Shown here: one piece after another, positions 9,586 to 21,000 of the stretch | Layout: the number at the start of each line of letters is the position of its first letter | Numbering within the stretch: the first letter of the stretch is position 1 | DNA from: Pseudomonas sp. ACM7 | GTDB taxonomy: Bacteria > Pseudomonadota > Gammaproteobacteria > Pseudomonadales > Pseudomonadaceae | Length of the DNA: 64,000 bases | Assembly (NCBI RefSeq): GCF_004136015.1 | Contig: NZ_CP024866.1 | Location: 2,134,460-2,198,459 of the forward strand | Direction: 5' to 3' | Made by a program: the position numbers and the translations under genes | The notes under the pieces: model-generated | Database searches by the model: none | What the model saw: the letters and a program-made list of their open reading frames with translations, nothing else | Told to the model about the DNA's origin: nothing

Positions 9586-9690
9586 TTTGATTAGCGGTGC
9601 CCGGACTCCACCATCACGCTCATCAATCATCCTGTTCAGCCTCTATTCCCACGCCTAGACTCGGCCCATTCCAAAAAAAGGTAGGCCGCC

Positions 9691-11493
9691 ATGTCCGAGA
9701 CGTTGCTCAGTTCCCGCAATCTGGCTTTCGAGCTGTATGAAGTCCTCGATGCCGAAGGCCTGACCCAGCGTGAGCGTTTCGCCGAGCACAACCGCGAGAC
9801 CTTCGATGCTGCCATCGGCACCGCCCGCACCATCGCCGAGAAGTTCTTCGCGCCGCATAACCGCAAGGGCGACGAGAACGAACCGCGCTATGAGGACGGT
9901 CAGGCGATTCTGATTCCGGAAGTGAAACCGGCGGTGGATGCCTTCCTTGAAGCCGGTTTCCTCAACGCGGCACGCAGTTTCGATGCAGGCGGCATGCAAC
10001 TTCCTACGCTGTTGTCCCAGGCCTGTTTTGCGCATTTCCAATCAGCCAACGCGGCGTCGACCTCTTATCCGTTCCTGACCATGGGCGCGGCGAATCTGAT
10101 CGAGAGTTTCGGCACCGAAGAGCAGAAACAGCGCTTCCTGCAACCAATGATCGACGGACGCTTCTTCGGCACCATGGCGCTGACCGAACCGCATGCCGGC
10201 TCGTCGCTATCGGATATTCGTACCCGTGCAGAGCCGGCGTCTGACGGCACGTACCGACTCAAGGGCAACAAGATCTTTATCTCTGGCGGTGATCACCCGC
10301 TGTCGGAAAACATCGTGCACATGGTGCTGGCCAAGCTGCCGGATGCACCAGCTGGCGTGAAAGGGATTTCGCTGTTCATCGTGCCCAAGTTTCTGGTCAA
10401 CGATGACGGCAGTCTGGGCAAACGTAACGACGTACTGCTGGCCGGGTTGTTCCACAAGATGGGCTGGCGCGGCACTACGTCCACCGCGCTGAACTTCGGC
10501 GATAACGGCGAGTGTGTCGGCTACCTCGTGGGCAAGCCTCATCATGGCTTGAGCTACATGTTCCAGATGATGAACGAGGCGCGAATCGGCGTCGGCATGG
10601 GCGCGGTGATGCTCGGTTACGCCGGTTATCTGTATTCCCTGGAGTACGCACGCGAGCGCCCGCAAGGTCGCGTGCCGGACAGCAAGGACCCGAATACCGC
10701 GCCAGTGGCGATCATTCAGCACGCCGACGTCAAACGCATGTTGCTGACCCAGAAAGCGTACGTCGAAGGCTCGTTCGACCTCGGGTTATACGCGGCGCGA
10801 CTGTTTGACGACACCACGACGCTTGAGACTGAAGCTGAGCGCAAACAGGCCCATGAACTGCTGGATTTGCTGACGCCGATCGTCAAATCCTGGCCATCGG
10901 AGTTTTGCCTGAAGGCCAACGAACTGGCGATCCAGATACTCGGCGGCCACGGCTACACCCGCGAATACCCGGTGGAGCAGTATTACCGCGACAACCGTCT
11001 GAACCCGATCCACGAAGGGACTCACGGCATTCAATCGCTGGACTTGCTGGGCCGCAAACTGGCACAGAACGGTGGTGCGGGGCTCAAGCAATTGATCCGT
11101 CTGATTGCTGATACCGCCGAGCGCGCTCAAGCGTATGAATCGTTGACCGCGCTGCGTGAGCCGCTGGAAAAATTGGTGGCGCGTCTGCAAACCGTGACCA
11201 TTGGTTTGCTGACGGATTTGGGGCAAGGCAAGGTTAATAGCAGCCTGGCGAACTCGGCGCTGTACCTGAAAGTGTTCGGGCATACGGTGATTGGCTGGCG
11301 CTGGCTGGAGCAGGCGATTCGCGCTGAGGAAGGGTTGGCCAAAGGGAATGTGGCGGATGTGAGCTTCTATAAAGGCAAGTTGCAGGCGGCGCGGTATTTT
11401 CTGACGTGGGAAGTGCCGGGTTGCCATCATGAATTGGCGATTCTTGAGGCTCGGGATGATGTGTGCCTTGGGATGCAGGATGAGTGGTTCTAA
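9691..11493 (+). CDS. Acyl-CoA dehydrogenase
   Basis: 600 residues, the long form of the acyl-CoA dehydrogenase family, with N-terminal helical domain, FAD-binding beta domain (MALTEPHAGSSLSDI near 160-175) and C-terminal helical domain. The segment NPIHEGTHGIQSLDLLGRK (about 435-452) carries the Glu in the place of the catalytic base. It should introduce a trans-2 double bond into an acyl-CoA and pass electrons to ETF. The substrate cannot be read from sequence; some long family members act on branched or sulfur-containing acyl-CoAs. An AAAGG ribosome site lies before the ATG. Both flanks carry REP doublets, so it is probably monocistronic. Confidence 0.9.
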   Translation: MSETLLSSRNLAFELYEVLDAEGLTQRERFAEHNRETFDAAIGTARTIAEKFFAPHNRKGDENEPRYEDGQAILIPEVKPAVDAFLEAGFLNAARSFDAGGMQLPTLLSQACFAHFQSANAASTSYPFLTMGAANLIESFGTEEQKQRFLQPMIDGRFFGTMALTEPHAGSSLSDIRTRAEPASDGTYRLKGNKIFISGGDHPLSENIVHMVLAKLPDAPAGVKGISLFIVPKFLVNDDGSLGKRNDVLLAGLFHKMGWRGTTSTALNFGDNGECVGYLVGKPHHGLSYMFQMMNEARIGVGMGAVMLGYAGYLYSLEYARERPQGRVPDSKDPNTAPVAIIQHADVKRMLLTQKAYVEGSFDLGLYAARLFDDTTTLETEAERKQAHELLDLLTPIVKSWPSEFCLKANELAIQILGGHGYTREYPVEQYYRDNRLNPIHEGTHGIQSLDLLGRKLAQNGGAGLKQLIRLIADTAERAQAYESLTALREPLEKLVARLQTVTIGLLTDLGQGKVNSSLANSALYLKVFGHTVIGWRWLEQAIRAEEGLAKGNVADVSFYKGKLQAARYFLTWEVPGCHHELAILEARDDVCLGMQDEWF

Positions 11494-11520
11494 CCAGAGC
11501 CCTTTTGTGCTGCTGAAATC

Positions 11521-11607
11521 CCTTCGCGAGCAAGCCCGCTCCCACAGTTGACCGCGTTGCCTGATGCATCGCGGATCAAATGTGGGAGCGGGCTTGCTCG
11601 CGAAGGG
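11521..11607. repeat. REP doublet, acyl-CoA dehydrogenase/chemoreceptor junction
   Basis: Inverted copies at 11521-11546 and 11581-11606 in the opposite (outward-facing) arrangement to the doublet after putA. It lies between two convergent genes, where it may act as a bidirectional transcript end. Confidence 0.9.
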
Positions 11608-11625
11608 GCCCGCACTGACTACACA

Positions 11626-13563
11626 TCAACTCAGCTTGAAACTGCCCATCTGCCGCGCCAAATCATCCGCCAACCGCTGCAACGTCTGACAGTCTTCACG
11701 GCAAGCCCTGACTTCCCCTGCCGTCGCCCGGGCCAAATCAGAAATCCCCTGCACGTTCCGGTTAATCTCTTCCGTCACCGCCGACTGCTCTTCCGTCGCC
11801 GCCGCCACCTGATGGTTCATGTCGCTGATGCGCTCGACCTGTCCGGTAATCGCCGTCAACGACGCCCCGGTGCGCTGGCTCGACTCAACCCCCGTGCCCG
11901 TCGCCGCTTGCCCGGAATGCATCGACGACACCGCGTTCTCCGCGCCTTGCTTGAGGCTGCCAATCATCTGCTGAATCTCATCAGTCGACGACTGCGTCCG
12001 CCGCGCCAACGTCCGCACTTCATCCGCGACTACCGCAAACCCACGCCCCATGTCCCCGGCCCGCGCCGCTTCGATGGCCGCGTTGAGCGCCAACAAGTTG
12101 GTCTGCTCGGAAATCCCGCGAATCACTGCCAGCACCTGATCGATGGATGCCACCTGATGGGCCAACTCGCCCACCGCACTGGCAGCGAGGCCGATTTCAT
12201 CGGACATGCTTTCAATATGCCGGATCGACCCGCCCACCACTTCCCGCGCCTGCATCGCCTCATCCCGGGCGGTTTGCGAAGCCACGGCTGCATTACCGGC
12301 GTTCTGGGCGATTTCCTGTACGGTCAGGCCCATTTCGTGGACGGCGGTGGCGACCATGTCGGTCATTTCCTGCTGCCGGCCGGAACGCTCTGCGGTGTTG
12401 TCCACCACCCGCGCCACTTGGCCGACTGCCGTGCGTAAACGCTCGCTGGTGGTCAGCACTTCGCCGATCATGTCGCGCTGACTTTCCAGGAATCGATTGA
12501 AGCCACGCGCCAGGTCGCCCAGTTCATCGGCGCGACTGGAATCTAACCTGTGGGTCAAATCTCCCCCACCGCTACCGATGGCTACCAGCGCTGCTGTTAC
12601 CTGACGGATCGGCCGCACCAATCCCCGGGCCAGCAACACCACCAGCAACAGGCACACCAGCGCCACCGCCAGGCCGATGCCGCTGCTCATCCACATGGCG
12701 CGACGGGCTTCAGCGTAGATTTGCGACTGTGGCACTTCGGCCACCAGCGTCCAGCCCAGATCACGCAACGGCAGGCTCAACGCCAGATAATCTTCGCCGT
12801 CGCGGACAAAGCTACTGTTGGTGGCAACTTTTTGACCCATCACCGCTTGTGCGGCAGTTGCACCAATTTGTTCGGCCAACGTGCGTTTGCCGCTGAATTG
12901 CGCCTCGGGATGAACCTGGATCAAACCGTCGGAACGCACGAGATAGACCTTGCCGCGCTCGCCGAAGTTGAAATTGTGGATCAGCTCCGACAGCTCTTTC
13001 ATGCTCAGGCCAAGCCCGGCAACGCCCACGACTTTGCCGGCCTGCTCGACTTTGAGGTCGATGAACAGCGCCAATTCTCCAGTCGCGGTGTCATTGTCGA
13101 TATTGAGGGTGCGCGGCTGGTTGCTGTCGAGGAACGAATAGAACCAGGCGTCTTTGGGGTTGGAGCGGCTGAGGGTCCGGTCCAGGCCTTTTTCGGTGAA
13201 GTAGTGGTTTGAAGCAGTGCCTATCATCAGCGCGGTAAAGGCTTTGTGCTCGGCACGGATGCCTTCCAGATAGGTAACGAAGGTGTTGGTCTGGGCACTG
13301 TTTTCACCCCCGGCCAACCAGTCGCGCACCATGCTATTGCTGGCGATGTCCTTGGCGGCGGTGAGGGGTTGAACGAGGATTCGCTCGATGTCGTTGCGCA
13401 TCGCTTCGATGCTCGACGGCAGCGCTTGTTCGACCAGATAGCGCTCGGCGAGGCGGTTGACCACGAGGGTATAAATGCCAACCACGATCAGAATACTGAC
13501 CAGCAGGGCGGTGCCCATGCTCAGGATCAACTGCCATTGAATACTGCGTCGCCAGAACTGCAT
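11626..13563 (-). CDS. Methyl-accepting chemotaxis protein with Cache-type sensor
   Basis: 645 residues. A first membrane helix (about 12-33, [20 protein letters not shown]) is followed by a large periplasmic domain of about 270 residues of the double-Cache kind (with [19 protein letters not shown]), a second helix near 300-320, a HAMP domain, and the signalling hairpin with the conserved tip [15 protein letters not shown] and [12 protein letters not shown]. It senses a periplasmic small molecule and controls CheA. The ligand is unknown; Cache receptors often bind amino or organic acids. The start at 13563 is chosen because GGGGGTGC precedes it and it places the membrane helix near the N-terminus. 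No sigma-28 motif was seen upstream. Confidence 0.93.
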   Translation of the reverse strand: MQFWRRSIQWQLILSMGTALLVSILIVVGIYTLVVNRLAERYLVEQALPSSIEAMRNDIERILVQPLTAAKDIASNSMVRDWLAGGENSAQTNTFVTYLEGIRAEHKAFTALMIGTASNHYFTEKGLDRTLSRSNPKDAWFYSFLDSNQPRTLNIDNDTATGELALFIDLKVEQAGKVVGVAGLGLSMKELSELIHNFNFGERGKVYLVRSDGLIQVHPEAQFSGKRTLAEQIGATAAQAVMGQKVATNSSFVRDGEDYLALSLPLRDLGWTLVAEVPQSQIYAEARRAMWMSSGIGLAVALVCLLLVVLLARGLVRPIRQVTAALVAIGSGGGDLTHRLDSSRADELGDLARGFNRFLESQRDMIGEVLTTSERLRTAVGQVARVVDNTAERSGRQQEMTDMVATAVHEMGLTVQEIAQNAGNAAVASQTARDEAMQAREVVGGSIRHIESMSDEIGLAASAVGELAHQVASIDQVLAVIRGISEQTNLLALNAAIEAARAGDMGRGFAVVADEVRTLARRTQSSTDEIQQMIGSLKQGAENAVSSMHSGQAATGTGVESSQRTGASLTAITGQVERISDMNHQVAAATEEQSAVTEEINRNVQGISDLARATAGEVRACREDCQTLQRLADDLARQMGSFKLS

Positions 13564-13613
13564 GGAGCACCCCCAAAGAATAAGAGGCTGAAACACTGCA
13601 ACAGCCGTGCCGA

Positions 13614-13623
13614 TTGTATACAA
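13614..13623. promoter_or_regulatory. Palindrome TTGTATACAA before the Cache chemoreceptor
   Basis: A perfect 10-base palindrome about 50 bases upstream of the chemoreceptor start and just downstream of zapA. Its size and symmetry resemble GntR-family operators, but the regulator is not identified. It could also overlap a -10 element (TACAAT on the minus strand). Confidence 0.35.
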
Positions 13624-13663
13624 CGCAAACGACAATTTATTCTTTGGTTGTGCGCAAAGCCGA

Positions 13664-13966
13664 TCAGGCCTGATTGATCGTCTTGGAGATCACTTCAACC
13701 GTGGCGCTGACTTGCTCTTGGTAACGGTCGAGTTCCTGCTTGTGCTGTTTCTGCATTTCGATCTGCTGGGAGCACAGATTCATTGCCGCCAGCACCAACA
13801 AGCGGTCACCGATCAGTGTCGGGTACTTCTTTTTGGTGTCAGCCAGGGCAGCCTTCAGCATTAACGCGGCGTCCAGCAGGGTTTGTTCTTCCCCGGCCGG
13901 CGCCTTGATCGAATAGTCCTCCCCCAGGATCGAGACGACTTTTACCCCTGCGGCGCCGTGATTCAT
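13664..13966 (-). CDS. zapA: Cell division protein ZapA
   Basis: 100 residues with the ZapA pattern: small N-terminal globular part ([20 protein letters not shown]), then a long amphipathic helix ([19 protein letters not shown] onward) that forms the dimer and tetramer coiled coil. ZapA bundles FtsZ filaments at the cytoplasmic Z ring. Its ATG overlaps the stop of the upstream coiled-coil gene by four bases (ATGA), so the two are co-translated. The usual neighbours in Pseudomonas, 6S RNA and 5-formyltetrahydrofolate cyclo-ligase, are not downstream here; only about 100 bases separate it from a chemoreceptor. Confidence 0.93.
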   Translation of the reverse strand: MNHGAAGVKVVSILGEDYSIKAPAGEEQTLLDAALMLKAALADTKKKYPTLIGDRLLVLAAMNLCSQQIEMQKQHKQELDRYQEQVSATVEVISKTINQA

Positions 13967-14193
13967 GCGCTGACTGGGCCGGCGCTGACGCGCTCAACCA
14001 GGGCCTGGATGCGTGCAGCGGTGGCACCTTGTTTCTCTTCCTGTTCCATCAGGCTCAGCTGCAGGCTTTCGTTTTCATCCTTGGCCTGGGCCAGTTCTGC
14101 GCTCAGGGTTTGGTTAGTGCCGAGCAGGGTCTGGTTCTGTTGCACCAGGTCGCTGACCAGCTGTTCCAATTGGCTTAGGGATGCTTCCAACAT
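13963..14193 (-). CDS. TIGR02449-type small coiled-coil protein (ZapA partner gene)
   Basis: 76 residues, almost wholly predicted coiled coil with heptad-like Leu spacing (MLEASLSQLEQLVSDLVQQN). It matches the small family that precedes zapA in gamma-proteobacteria and resembles ZapB in size and composition, so a role in Z-ring organisation is likely but unproven. I chose the ATG at 14193, preceded by TTGGAA, over an upstream ATG at 14271 that would add a non-coiled-coil leader. Confidence 0.85.
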   Translation of the reverse strand: MLEASLSQLEQLVSDLVQQNQTLLGTNQTLSAELAQAKDENESLQLSLMEQEEKQGATAARIQALVERVSAGPVSA

Positions 14194-14386
14194 TTTGATT
14201 TTCCAAGCATTTTCAAAGGGCGCGTACGATAAAGAAAAGTCACCACGGATGCCAGGGTTATTGGGGCGCAAGGCCTTGATTTTCCTGGCGGGTGACCTTC
14301 CTCGCGAACTTTAAAGACTGTGATTGGCGGATCTGGTTCCTGCACTTCGTCGCCGGAGCCTTTGTGCGACAAAAACGCGCAGGGCC

Positions 14387-14413
14387 TCAAGACTTTAGTC
14401 GTATGACCGATAA
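14387..14413 (+). promoter_or_regulatory. Sigma-28 (FliA) promoter for the downstream chemoreceptor
   Basis: TCAAGACT at 14387-14394, an 11-base spacer, then ACCGATAA at 14406-14413. This fits the flagellar sigma-28 consensus TAAAGTTT-N11-GCCGATAA, with a perfect CCGATAA core. It lies 55 bases before the chosen chemoreceptor start. Its -10 overlaps an alternative ATG at 14403, which argues against that start. Confidence 0.8.
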
Positions 14414-14468
14414 GTCACCCATACGTCAGTCTCAGCGCCGCACGGATGCGCTCTTTTCGGTAAACACC

Positions 14469-16094
14469 ATGTCCCTTCGTAATATGAATATCGCGCCACG
14501 GGCGTTCCTCGGTTTTGCCCTGATTGGCGGTTTGATGCTGGTTTTGGGGGTATTTGCCTTGAACCAGATGAGCAAGATTCGCGACGCCGGTGAAGACATC
14601 GCCTCCATGAGTGTGCCGAGCATCAAGAGCCTCGACGAATTCACTCAGCTGACACTGCGCCTGCGGGTGCTGTCCTACCGTTTGCTGGTGAACCGCGAAC
14701 CGGACGTGCAGCAGAAAACCTTCGAGCTGTTTGACTTGCGTAATCAGCAGATCCGCGACGCTCAACGAGTCTACGAACCGCTGATCGACGGCCCGCAGGA
14801 ACGCGCTGCTTACGATCAATACGTGCAGTTGCTGGCGCAGTATCGCCAACTCGAAGATCGGATGAAGACGCTGTCGCGCAACAACCAGGTCGACGAACTG
14901 CGCACCATGCTCAACAGCGAATTGCTCTCCAACTCCGAAGCGGTCAACTCGGCCCTGGCAAAGTTGCTTGAGATCAACACCCGACAGATCGAAGCAACCG
15001 ACACCCTTGCCGGTGAGCAATATTCGACGTCTCTCAATCTGGTGATCATTTTGCTGGTCATCGCCAGCGGCCTGACCCTGCTTTTCGCCTGGTTGCTGAC
15101 CAACAGCATCACCAAGCCAATCGCCAACGCCCTGAGCGCTGCCGAAGAAATTGCTGAAGGCAACCTGACTCGCCCGATCACAGTAGACGGTGAGGACGAA
15201 GCCGGCCGCTTGCTGCTGGCCATGTCGAAGATGCAGGACAAGCTGCGCGACACCCTGCAACGGATTTCCGGTTCCGCCACGCAACTGGCGTCGGCCGCTG
15301 AAGAGCTCAACAGTGTCACTGACGAAAGCGCTCGTGGCCTGACCCAGCAGAACAACGAAATCGAACAGGCCGCCACCGCGGTCAACGAAATGACCAGCGC
15401 CGTGGAAGAAGTCGCGCGCAATGCCGTCAGCACGTCCGAAGCCTCGAAAAATGCCACCACTTCCGCCGGTGATGGTCGTGACCTGGTGCAGGAAACCGTC
15501 AGCGCCATCGAACGCATGAGCGCCGATGTGCAGAGCACCGCGACCCTGATTGGCGATCTGGCCAATGAGTCCCGTGACATCGGCAAAGTGCTGGACGTGA
15601 TTCGCGGCCTGGCTGACCAGACCAACTTGCTGGCATTGAACGCAGCCATCGAAGCAGCCCGTGCCGGTGAGGCCGGTCGTGGTTTTGCCGTAGTAGCAGA
15701 TGAGGTCCGTGCCCTGGCGCATCGCACCCAGCAGTCGACCAGCGAAATCGAACGCATGATCGGCAGTATCCAGAGCGGTACCGAACACGCGGTGGATTCG
15801 ATGCGCAACAGCACCGAGCGTGCTGAATCGACCTTGAACATCGCCCGTGGTGCAGGCATGTCGCTGGACACTATTAATAGCGCGATCGTCGAAATCAACG
15901 AACGCAACCTGGTGATCGCCAGCGCCGCCGAAGAGCAGGCACAGGTGGCCCGCGAAGTGGATCGCAACCTGGTGAATATTCGTGATCTGTCGGTGCAGTC
16001 GGCGACCGGGGCTAACCAGACCAGTGCTGCGAGCAATGAGCTGTCGCGATTGGCGCTGGACCTGAACAACATGGTTGGGCGGTTTAGCCTCTAA
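14469..16094 (+). CDS. Methyl-accepting chemotaxis protein with four-helix-bundle sensor
   Basis: 541 residues. The N-terminus [20 protein letters not shown] leads into the first membrane helix, then a short periplasmic helical-bundle domain of about 150 residues (4HB type, [14 protein letters not shown]), a second helix ([20 protein letters not shown]), HAMP ([20 protein letters not shown]) and the signalling hairpin with [15 protein letters not shown]. It acts in chemotaxis through CheW and CheA. The ligand is unknown. The start is set by the typical N-terminus of this subfamily and by the sigma-28 promoter just upstream, implying expression with the flagellar late genes. Confidence 0.93.
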   Translation: MSLRNMNIAPRAFLGFALIGGLMLVLGVFALNQMSKIRDAGEDIASMSVPSIKSLDEFTQLTLRLRVLSYRLLVNREPDVQQKTFELFDLRNQQIRDAQRVYEPLIDGPQERAAYDQYVQLLAQYRQLEDRMKTLSRNNQVDELRTMLNSELLSNSEAVNSALAKLLEINTRQIEATDTLAGEQYSTSLNLVIILLVIASGLTLLFAWLLTNSITKPIANALSAAEEIAEGNLTRPITVDGEDEAGRLLLAMSKMQDKLRDTLQRISGSATQLASAAEELNSVTDESARGLTQQNNEIEQAATAVNEMTSAVEEVARNAVSTSEASKNATTSAGDGRDLVQETVSAIERMSADVQSTATLIGDLANESRDIGKVLDVIRGLADQTNLLALNAAIEAARAGEAGRGFAVVADEVRALAHRTQQSTSEIERMIGSIQSGTEHAVDSMRNSTERAESTLNIARGAGMSLDTINSAIVEINERNLVIASAAEEQAQVAREVDRNLVNIRDLSVQSATGANQTSAASNELSRLALDLNNMVGRFSL

Positions 16095-16115
16095 ACGAAG
16101 ATCGCGTCACTGCCG

Positions 16116-16208
16116 AAAAGATCGCAGCCTCGTTTCACTCGACAGCTCCTACAGGTTTACGCGGATCCTTTGTAGGAGCTGTCGAGTGAAGCGAGGCTGC
16201 GATCTTTT
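16116..16208. repeat. 38-base near-perfect inverted repeat (second REP family)
   Basis: Arms 16116-16153 and 16171-16208 pair over 38 bases with one mismatch, around a 17-base loop. The core GTAGGAGCTGTCGAGTGAAG differs from the GTGGGAGC-type REPs elsewhere in the window but has the same doublet design. It lies just after the chemoreceptor stop and may protect or terminate that transcript. Confidence 0.85.
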
Positions 16209-16317
16209 GATCTGCAAAACCTTTTTGACAGCATCACATTTCAACAGGTTAGAATCGCTGGCACGCAGACTGCATGGTCAGTTTGCGCCCGCCTTTCAGC
16301 TTTCTGGAGTACTGCCT

Positions 16318-18060
16318 TTGAATGCGACGACCATCAACAGCCTGTTCTTGATCGGCGCGTTGCTGGTAGGTGCAAGCATTCTGGTGAGCTCACTTTCGTC
16401 GCGCCTCGGTATCCCGATTCTGGTGATCATCCTCGCGGTGGGCATGTCGGCCGGCGTCGATGGCGCCGGCATTATTTTCGATAACTACCCAACAGCTTAT
16501 CTGGTCGGCAACCTCGCCCTGGCCGTCATCCTGCTCGACGGCGGCTTGCGCACCCGGGTTTCCAGCTTCCGCGTGGCGTTATGGCCGGCGCTGTCGCTGG
16601 CGACGGTCGGGGTGTTGATCACCACCGGGCTGACCGGCATGGCCGCCGCGTGGCTGTTCAACCTGAACCTGATCCAGGGCCTGCTGATCGGCGCTATCGT
16701 CGGCTCCACCGACGCCGCGGCGGTGTTCTCGCTGCTCGGCGGCAAAGGCCTGAACGAACGGGTCACCGCCAGCCTCGAGATCGAGTCGGGCAGCAACGAC
16801 CCGATGGCGGTGTTCCTCACCGTGACCCTGATCGACATGCTCGCCAGCGGCCAGACCGGTCTGCATTGGAGCCTGCTCGGGCACTTGATGCGTGAGTTCG
16901 GTATCGGTGCCGTCATCGGCCTGGGCGGCGGCTGGGTCATGTTGCAGCTGGTCAACCGTATCCACTTGGCCACCGGCCTTTATCCGATTCTGGTCATTGC
17001 TGGCGGACTGGTCGTGTTTGCCCTGACCAACGCCTTGCACGGCAGCGGCTTTTTGGCGGTTTACCTGTGCGGCCTGGTCATCGGCAACCGCCCGGTGCGC
17101 AGCCGCCACGGCATTTTGCACATGCTCGATGGCATGGCCTGGCTGGCGCAAATCGGCATGTTCCTGGTACTGGGGTTGCTGGTGACGCCCCACGACTTGC
17201 TGCCGATTGCCCTGCCCGCTCTGGGCCTGGCGCTGTGGATGATTCTGTTTGCGCGGCCGTTGTCGGTGATCGTTGGCCTGCTGCCCTTCAGGGCGTTCCA
17301 TGGGCGCGAGAAGGCGTTCATTTCCTGGGTCGGGTTACGTGGCGCGGTCCCGATCATTCTGGCGGTGTTCCCGCTGATGGCCGGCCTGCCCAACGCCCAG
17401 CTCTATTTCAACCTCGCGTTCTTTATCGTCTTGGTGTCACTGCTGGTGCAGGGCACGAGCCTGCCGTGGGTGGCGAAGCTTTTGAAAGTGACCGTTCCGC
17501 CGGAGCCTGCGCCGATCTCCCGCGCAGCTCTGGAAGTGCACGTCACCAGTGAGTGGGAGCTGTTCGTTTATCGCCTCGGTGCCGAGAAATGGTGCATCGG
17601 CTCGCCCCTTCGCGAGCTGAAAATGCCCGAAGGCACCCGGATTGCGGCACTGTTTCGTGGCCAGCAACTGCTCCATCCGTCGGGTAGTACGGTGCTCGAA
17701 GTCGACGATTTACTGTGCGTAATCGGCCATGAACACAACCTTCCGGCCCTCGGAAAACTCTTCAGTCAGGCACCGCAACGGGGCCTCGATTTGCGCTTCT
17801 TCGGCGACTTCGTACTCGAAGGAGACGCCCAGTTGGCCGCGGTTGCGGCGCTGTACGGGTTGAAAGTGGATGGCATCGATCCGGACATGTCGCTCGGCCA
17901 CTTCATTGCCCATAAAGTGGGCGGTGCACCCGTAGTCGGCGACCAGGTGGAGTGGAACAACACCATTTGGACCGTCGCGGTCATGGAAGGGAACAAGATC
18001 GGTAAAGTGGGCGTCAGATTCCCCGAAGGAAGTCGCCCCGGTCCGGGCTTGTTCCTCTAA
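16318..18060 (+). CDS. nhaP2: Potassium/proton antiporter NhaP2 (CvrA)
   Basis: 580 residues: about 12 membrane helices of the CPA1 exchanger fold with the [14 protein letters not shown] and [13 protein letters not shown] motifs (ion-binding Asp), followed by a TrkA-C (RCK) domain (about 400-485) and a C-terminal CorC/HlyC-type domain. It exports potassium in exchange for protons at the inner membrane, with regulation through the cytosolic domains. The start is a TTG at 16318 with GGAG eight bases before it; the resulting N-terminus (M)[15 protein letters not shown] matches the conserved family start, and no in-frame ATG is better placed. Confidence 0.93.
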   Translation: MNATTINSLFLIGALLVGASILVSSLSSRLGIPILVIILAVGMSAGVDGAGIIFDNYPTAYLVGNLALAVILLDGGLRTRVSSFRVALWPALSLATVGVLITTGLTGMAAAWLFNLNLIQGLLIGAIVGSTDAAAVFSLLGGKGLNERVTASLEIESGSNDPMAVFLTVTLIDMLASGQTGLHWSLLGHLMREFGIGAVIGLGGGWVMLQLVNRIHLATGLYPILVIAGGLVVFALTNALHGSGFLAVYLCGLVIGNRPVRSRHGILHMLDGMAWLAQIGMFLVLGLLVTPHDLLPIALPALGLALWMILFARPLSVIVGLLPFRAFHGREKAFISWVGLRGAVPIILAVFPLMAGLPNAQLYFNLAFFIVLVSLLVQGTSLPWVAKLLKVTVPPEPAPISRAALEVHVTSEWELFVYRLGAEKWCIGSPLRELKMPEGTRIAALFRGQQLLHPSGSTVLEVDDLLCVIGHEHNLPALGKLFSQAPQRGLDLRFFGDFVLEGDAQLAAVAALYGLKVDGIDPDMSLGHFIAHKVGGAPVVGDQVEWNNTIWTVAVMEGNKIGKVGVRFPEGSRPGPGLFL

Positions 18061-18094
18061 ACTCCACACTTCGTCTCGTTTTCGATCGGTCTCT

Positions 18095-21000
18095 ATGTCA
18101 ACCCTGCGCACCTTTTTCATCATGGCCCTGCTGGGCTTGAGTCTTTCTGTCGGTACATTGCAAGCGGCCGAACCGCCGTCCAGCGAAGCCGTGCAGGCGA
18201 ACCTGGACAAGATCGCCGACCGCAAACTGCCGGAAGTCGATCAGAAAGCCCTGCAGAGCATCCTGCAAAGCACGCTGACACAGCTCAACAACCAGCGTGA
18301 TTACGAGCAGAAACTGGCCGATCTCAAGCAGCAACTGGCCAGCGCCCCGAAGCAAAACATCGAGAACCAGCGGGAACTGACCAAGCTCAAAGCCTCCAAA
18401 GTGCTGCCAGTACCGCAGCGCTATGCCAAAGAGCCTATTCAGCAACTGGAGCAAATGCTCACCGAGCGCTCCACCCAGCAAAGCGATCTGCAGAAAGCCT
18501 TGGCTGACGCCAACAGTCTGGTGATTACTGCCCAGACCCGCCCCGAGCGCGCACAGGCCGAAATTTCCACCAGCCAGACACGCATCCAGCAGATCAACAA
18601 CATCCTCAAGGCCGGCAAGGACGCCGGCAAGACCTTGACCCCTGAGCAACGCGACCTGCTCAACGCCGAACTCGCGGCACTGAATGCCCTGATCCCGTTG
18701 CGTCGCCAGGAACTGGCTGGCAACAGCCAGTTGCAGGACTTGGGCAAAAGCCAACATGACTTGCTCTCGGAAAAATCCGATCGTCTGGATCAGGAAATCC
18801 AGGAGCTGCAAAACCTGATCAACCAGAAGCGCCTGGCCCAGTCCCAGGAAACGGTGACGCAGCAATCCATCGAAGCGCAGAAGTCCGGCGGCAGCAGCCT
18901 GCTGGCTACCGAAAGCGCGGCCAACCTGAAGCTTTCGGACTACCTGCTCAAAAGTACTGACCGCCTCAACGAAGTCACCCAGCAGAACCTGCAGACCAAG
19001 CAGCAACTGGACAACGTGACCCAGAGCGATTCGGCGCTGGACGAGCAGATCAACGTGCTCAAGGGCAGCCTGCTGCTCTCCAAGATTCTCTACAAACAGA
19101 AACAGGCCCTGCCACTCCTCAAGCTCGACCGCGACCTGGCCGACCAGATCGCCGACATTCGCCTCTATCAATTCGAAGTCAGCCAGCAACGGGAACTGCT
19201 CAGCAACCCGGCGACCTACGTCGACAACCTGCTGTCGACTCAGCCTCCCGAGCAAGTCACCCCGCAGCTGCGCAAGAGCCTGCTGGAACTGGCCACGACC
19301 CGCGCCGACCTGCTGGAGCGGCTGAACCGCGAACTCAGCGCGGTGCTCAACGAATCCATCACGTTGCAACTCAATCAGAAGCAACTGCTGAGCACCGCGC
19401 AAAGCCTGCGGGCGACCCTCGATGAGCAAATGTTCTGGATTCCCAGCAACAAGCCGCTGGACCTGGAATGGATGCGCGCCGTACCGGAGCGCCTGGAACG
19501 TCAGGTCACCACGCTGCCATGGGCTTCCAGCCTGAGCGAATTAAGTGACGGCCTGACCCAACGGCCTCTGCTGTTCCTGCCCTTGGCACTGTTGATCGGT
19601 GCCCTGCTGTGGCGGCGCAAAAGCCTGTATGCCCGACTGAGCAAGGTTCACCAGGACATCGGCCACTTCAAGCGCGACAGCCAGTGGCACACGCCGCAGG
19701 CAATCCTGATCAACATTCTGCTGGCGATGCCGGTCTCCCTGGGCCTGGCCTTGTGTGGCCTGGCCTTGCAAATCGACGCCCGCGGACAGAACGCGAACAT
19801 GGGCGCGGCACTGTTGCAAATGGCCCAGGCCTGGCTAGTGTTCTACACCGCTTACCGGGTCCTCGCGCCGGGCGGCGTGGCCGAACTGCATTTCCGCTGG
19901 GAAAAACCTCAGGTCGAATTCCTGCAGGGCTGGGTCCGTCGACTCGGACTGGTGGTTATGGCGTTGGTCGCGGTGGTGGCAGTCGCCGAGCTGCAACCCG
20001 CGACCCTGGCCGATGACGTACTCGGCATGCCGGTGGTGCTGACCTGCTACGCGTTGATGGCCTGGCTGCTCAGCCGCCTGCTGATCAGCAGCCCGACTCA
20101 CCAGAACGCTTCGCTGTTCCGCAAGGCCGTGGGGATCATGTTCACCATCCTGCCTGTCGCGCTGTTCGTGGCGGTGTGCTTTGGCTACTACTACACCGCG
20201 CTGAAGCTCAGCGACCGGTTGATCAACACCCTTTACCTGCTGATGTTCTGGCTGGTGATCGAGGCCACCTTCGTGCGCGGCCTCAGCGTTGCGGCACGAC
20301 GCTTGGCCTACCAGCGCGCCCTGGCCAAACGCCAGGCCGCGAAAGAGGCCGGTGACGGTGAAGCGGTCATCGAAGAGCCAACCCTGGATATCGAGAAGGT
20401 CAACGAACAGTCCCTGCGCCTGATCCGCCTGGCACTGCTTGGTGGTTTCATCGCGGCGTTGTACTGGGTCTGGTCGGACCTGATCTCTGTGTTCTCGTAC
20501 CTGGATAACGTCACCCTCTACGAATACACCAGCGGCACCGGCGCCAACATGAGCATGGTGCCGATCAGCATTGGCGACATGCTCGGCGCTCTGATCATCA
20601 TCGGCATCACCTTCGCCCTCGCGCGCAACTTGCCGGGGTTGCTGGAAGTGTTGGTGCTGTCGAAGCTGAACCTGGCTCAGGGCAGTGCCTATGCCACCAC
20701 CACCTTGCTGTCTTACGTGATCGCTGGCGTCGGTTTCGTCTCGACCCTGTCGACACTCGGCGTGAGTTGGGACAAGTTGCAATGGCTGGTGGCGGCGCTG
20801 TCGGTGGGGCTCGGCTTCGGGATGCAGGAAATCTTCGCGAACTTCATCTCCGGGATCATGATCCTGTTCGAACGTCCGGTGCGGATTGGCGACACCATCA
20901 CCATCGGCAACCTGTCCGGCACCGTGAGCAAGATCCGCATCCGCGCCACGACCATCACCGACTTCGACCGCAAGGACATCATCGTCCCGAACAAGACGTT

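Noticed and set aside
13564..13663. 6S RNA downstream of zapA
   Set aside because: The gap is only about 100 bases and shows no long rod-like complement with the central bubble expected of 6S RNA (about 180 bases).
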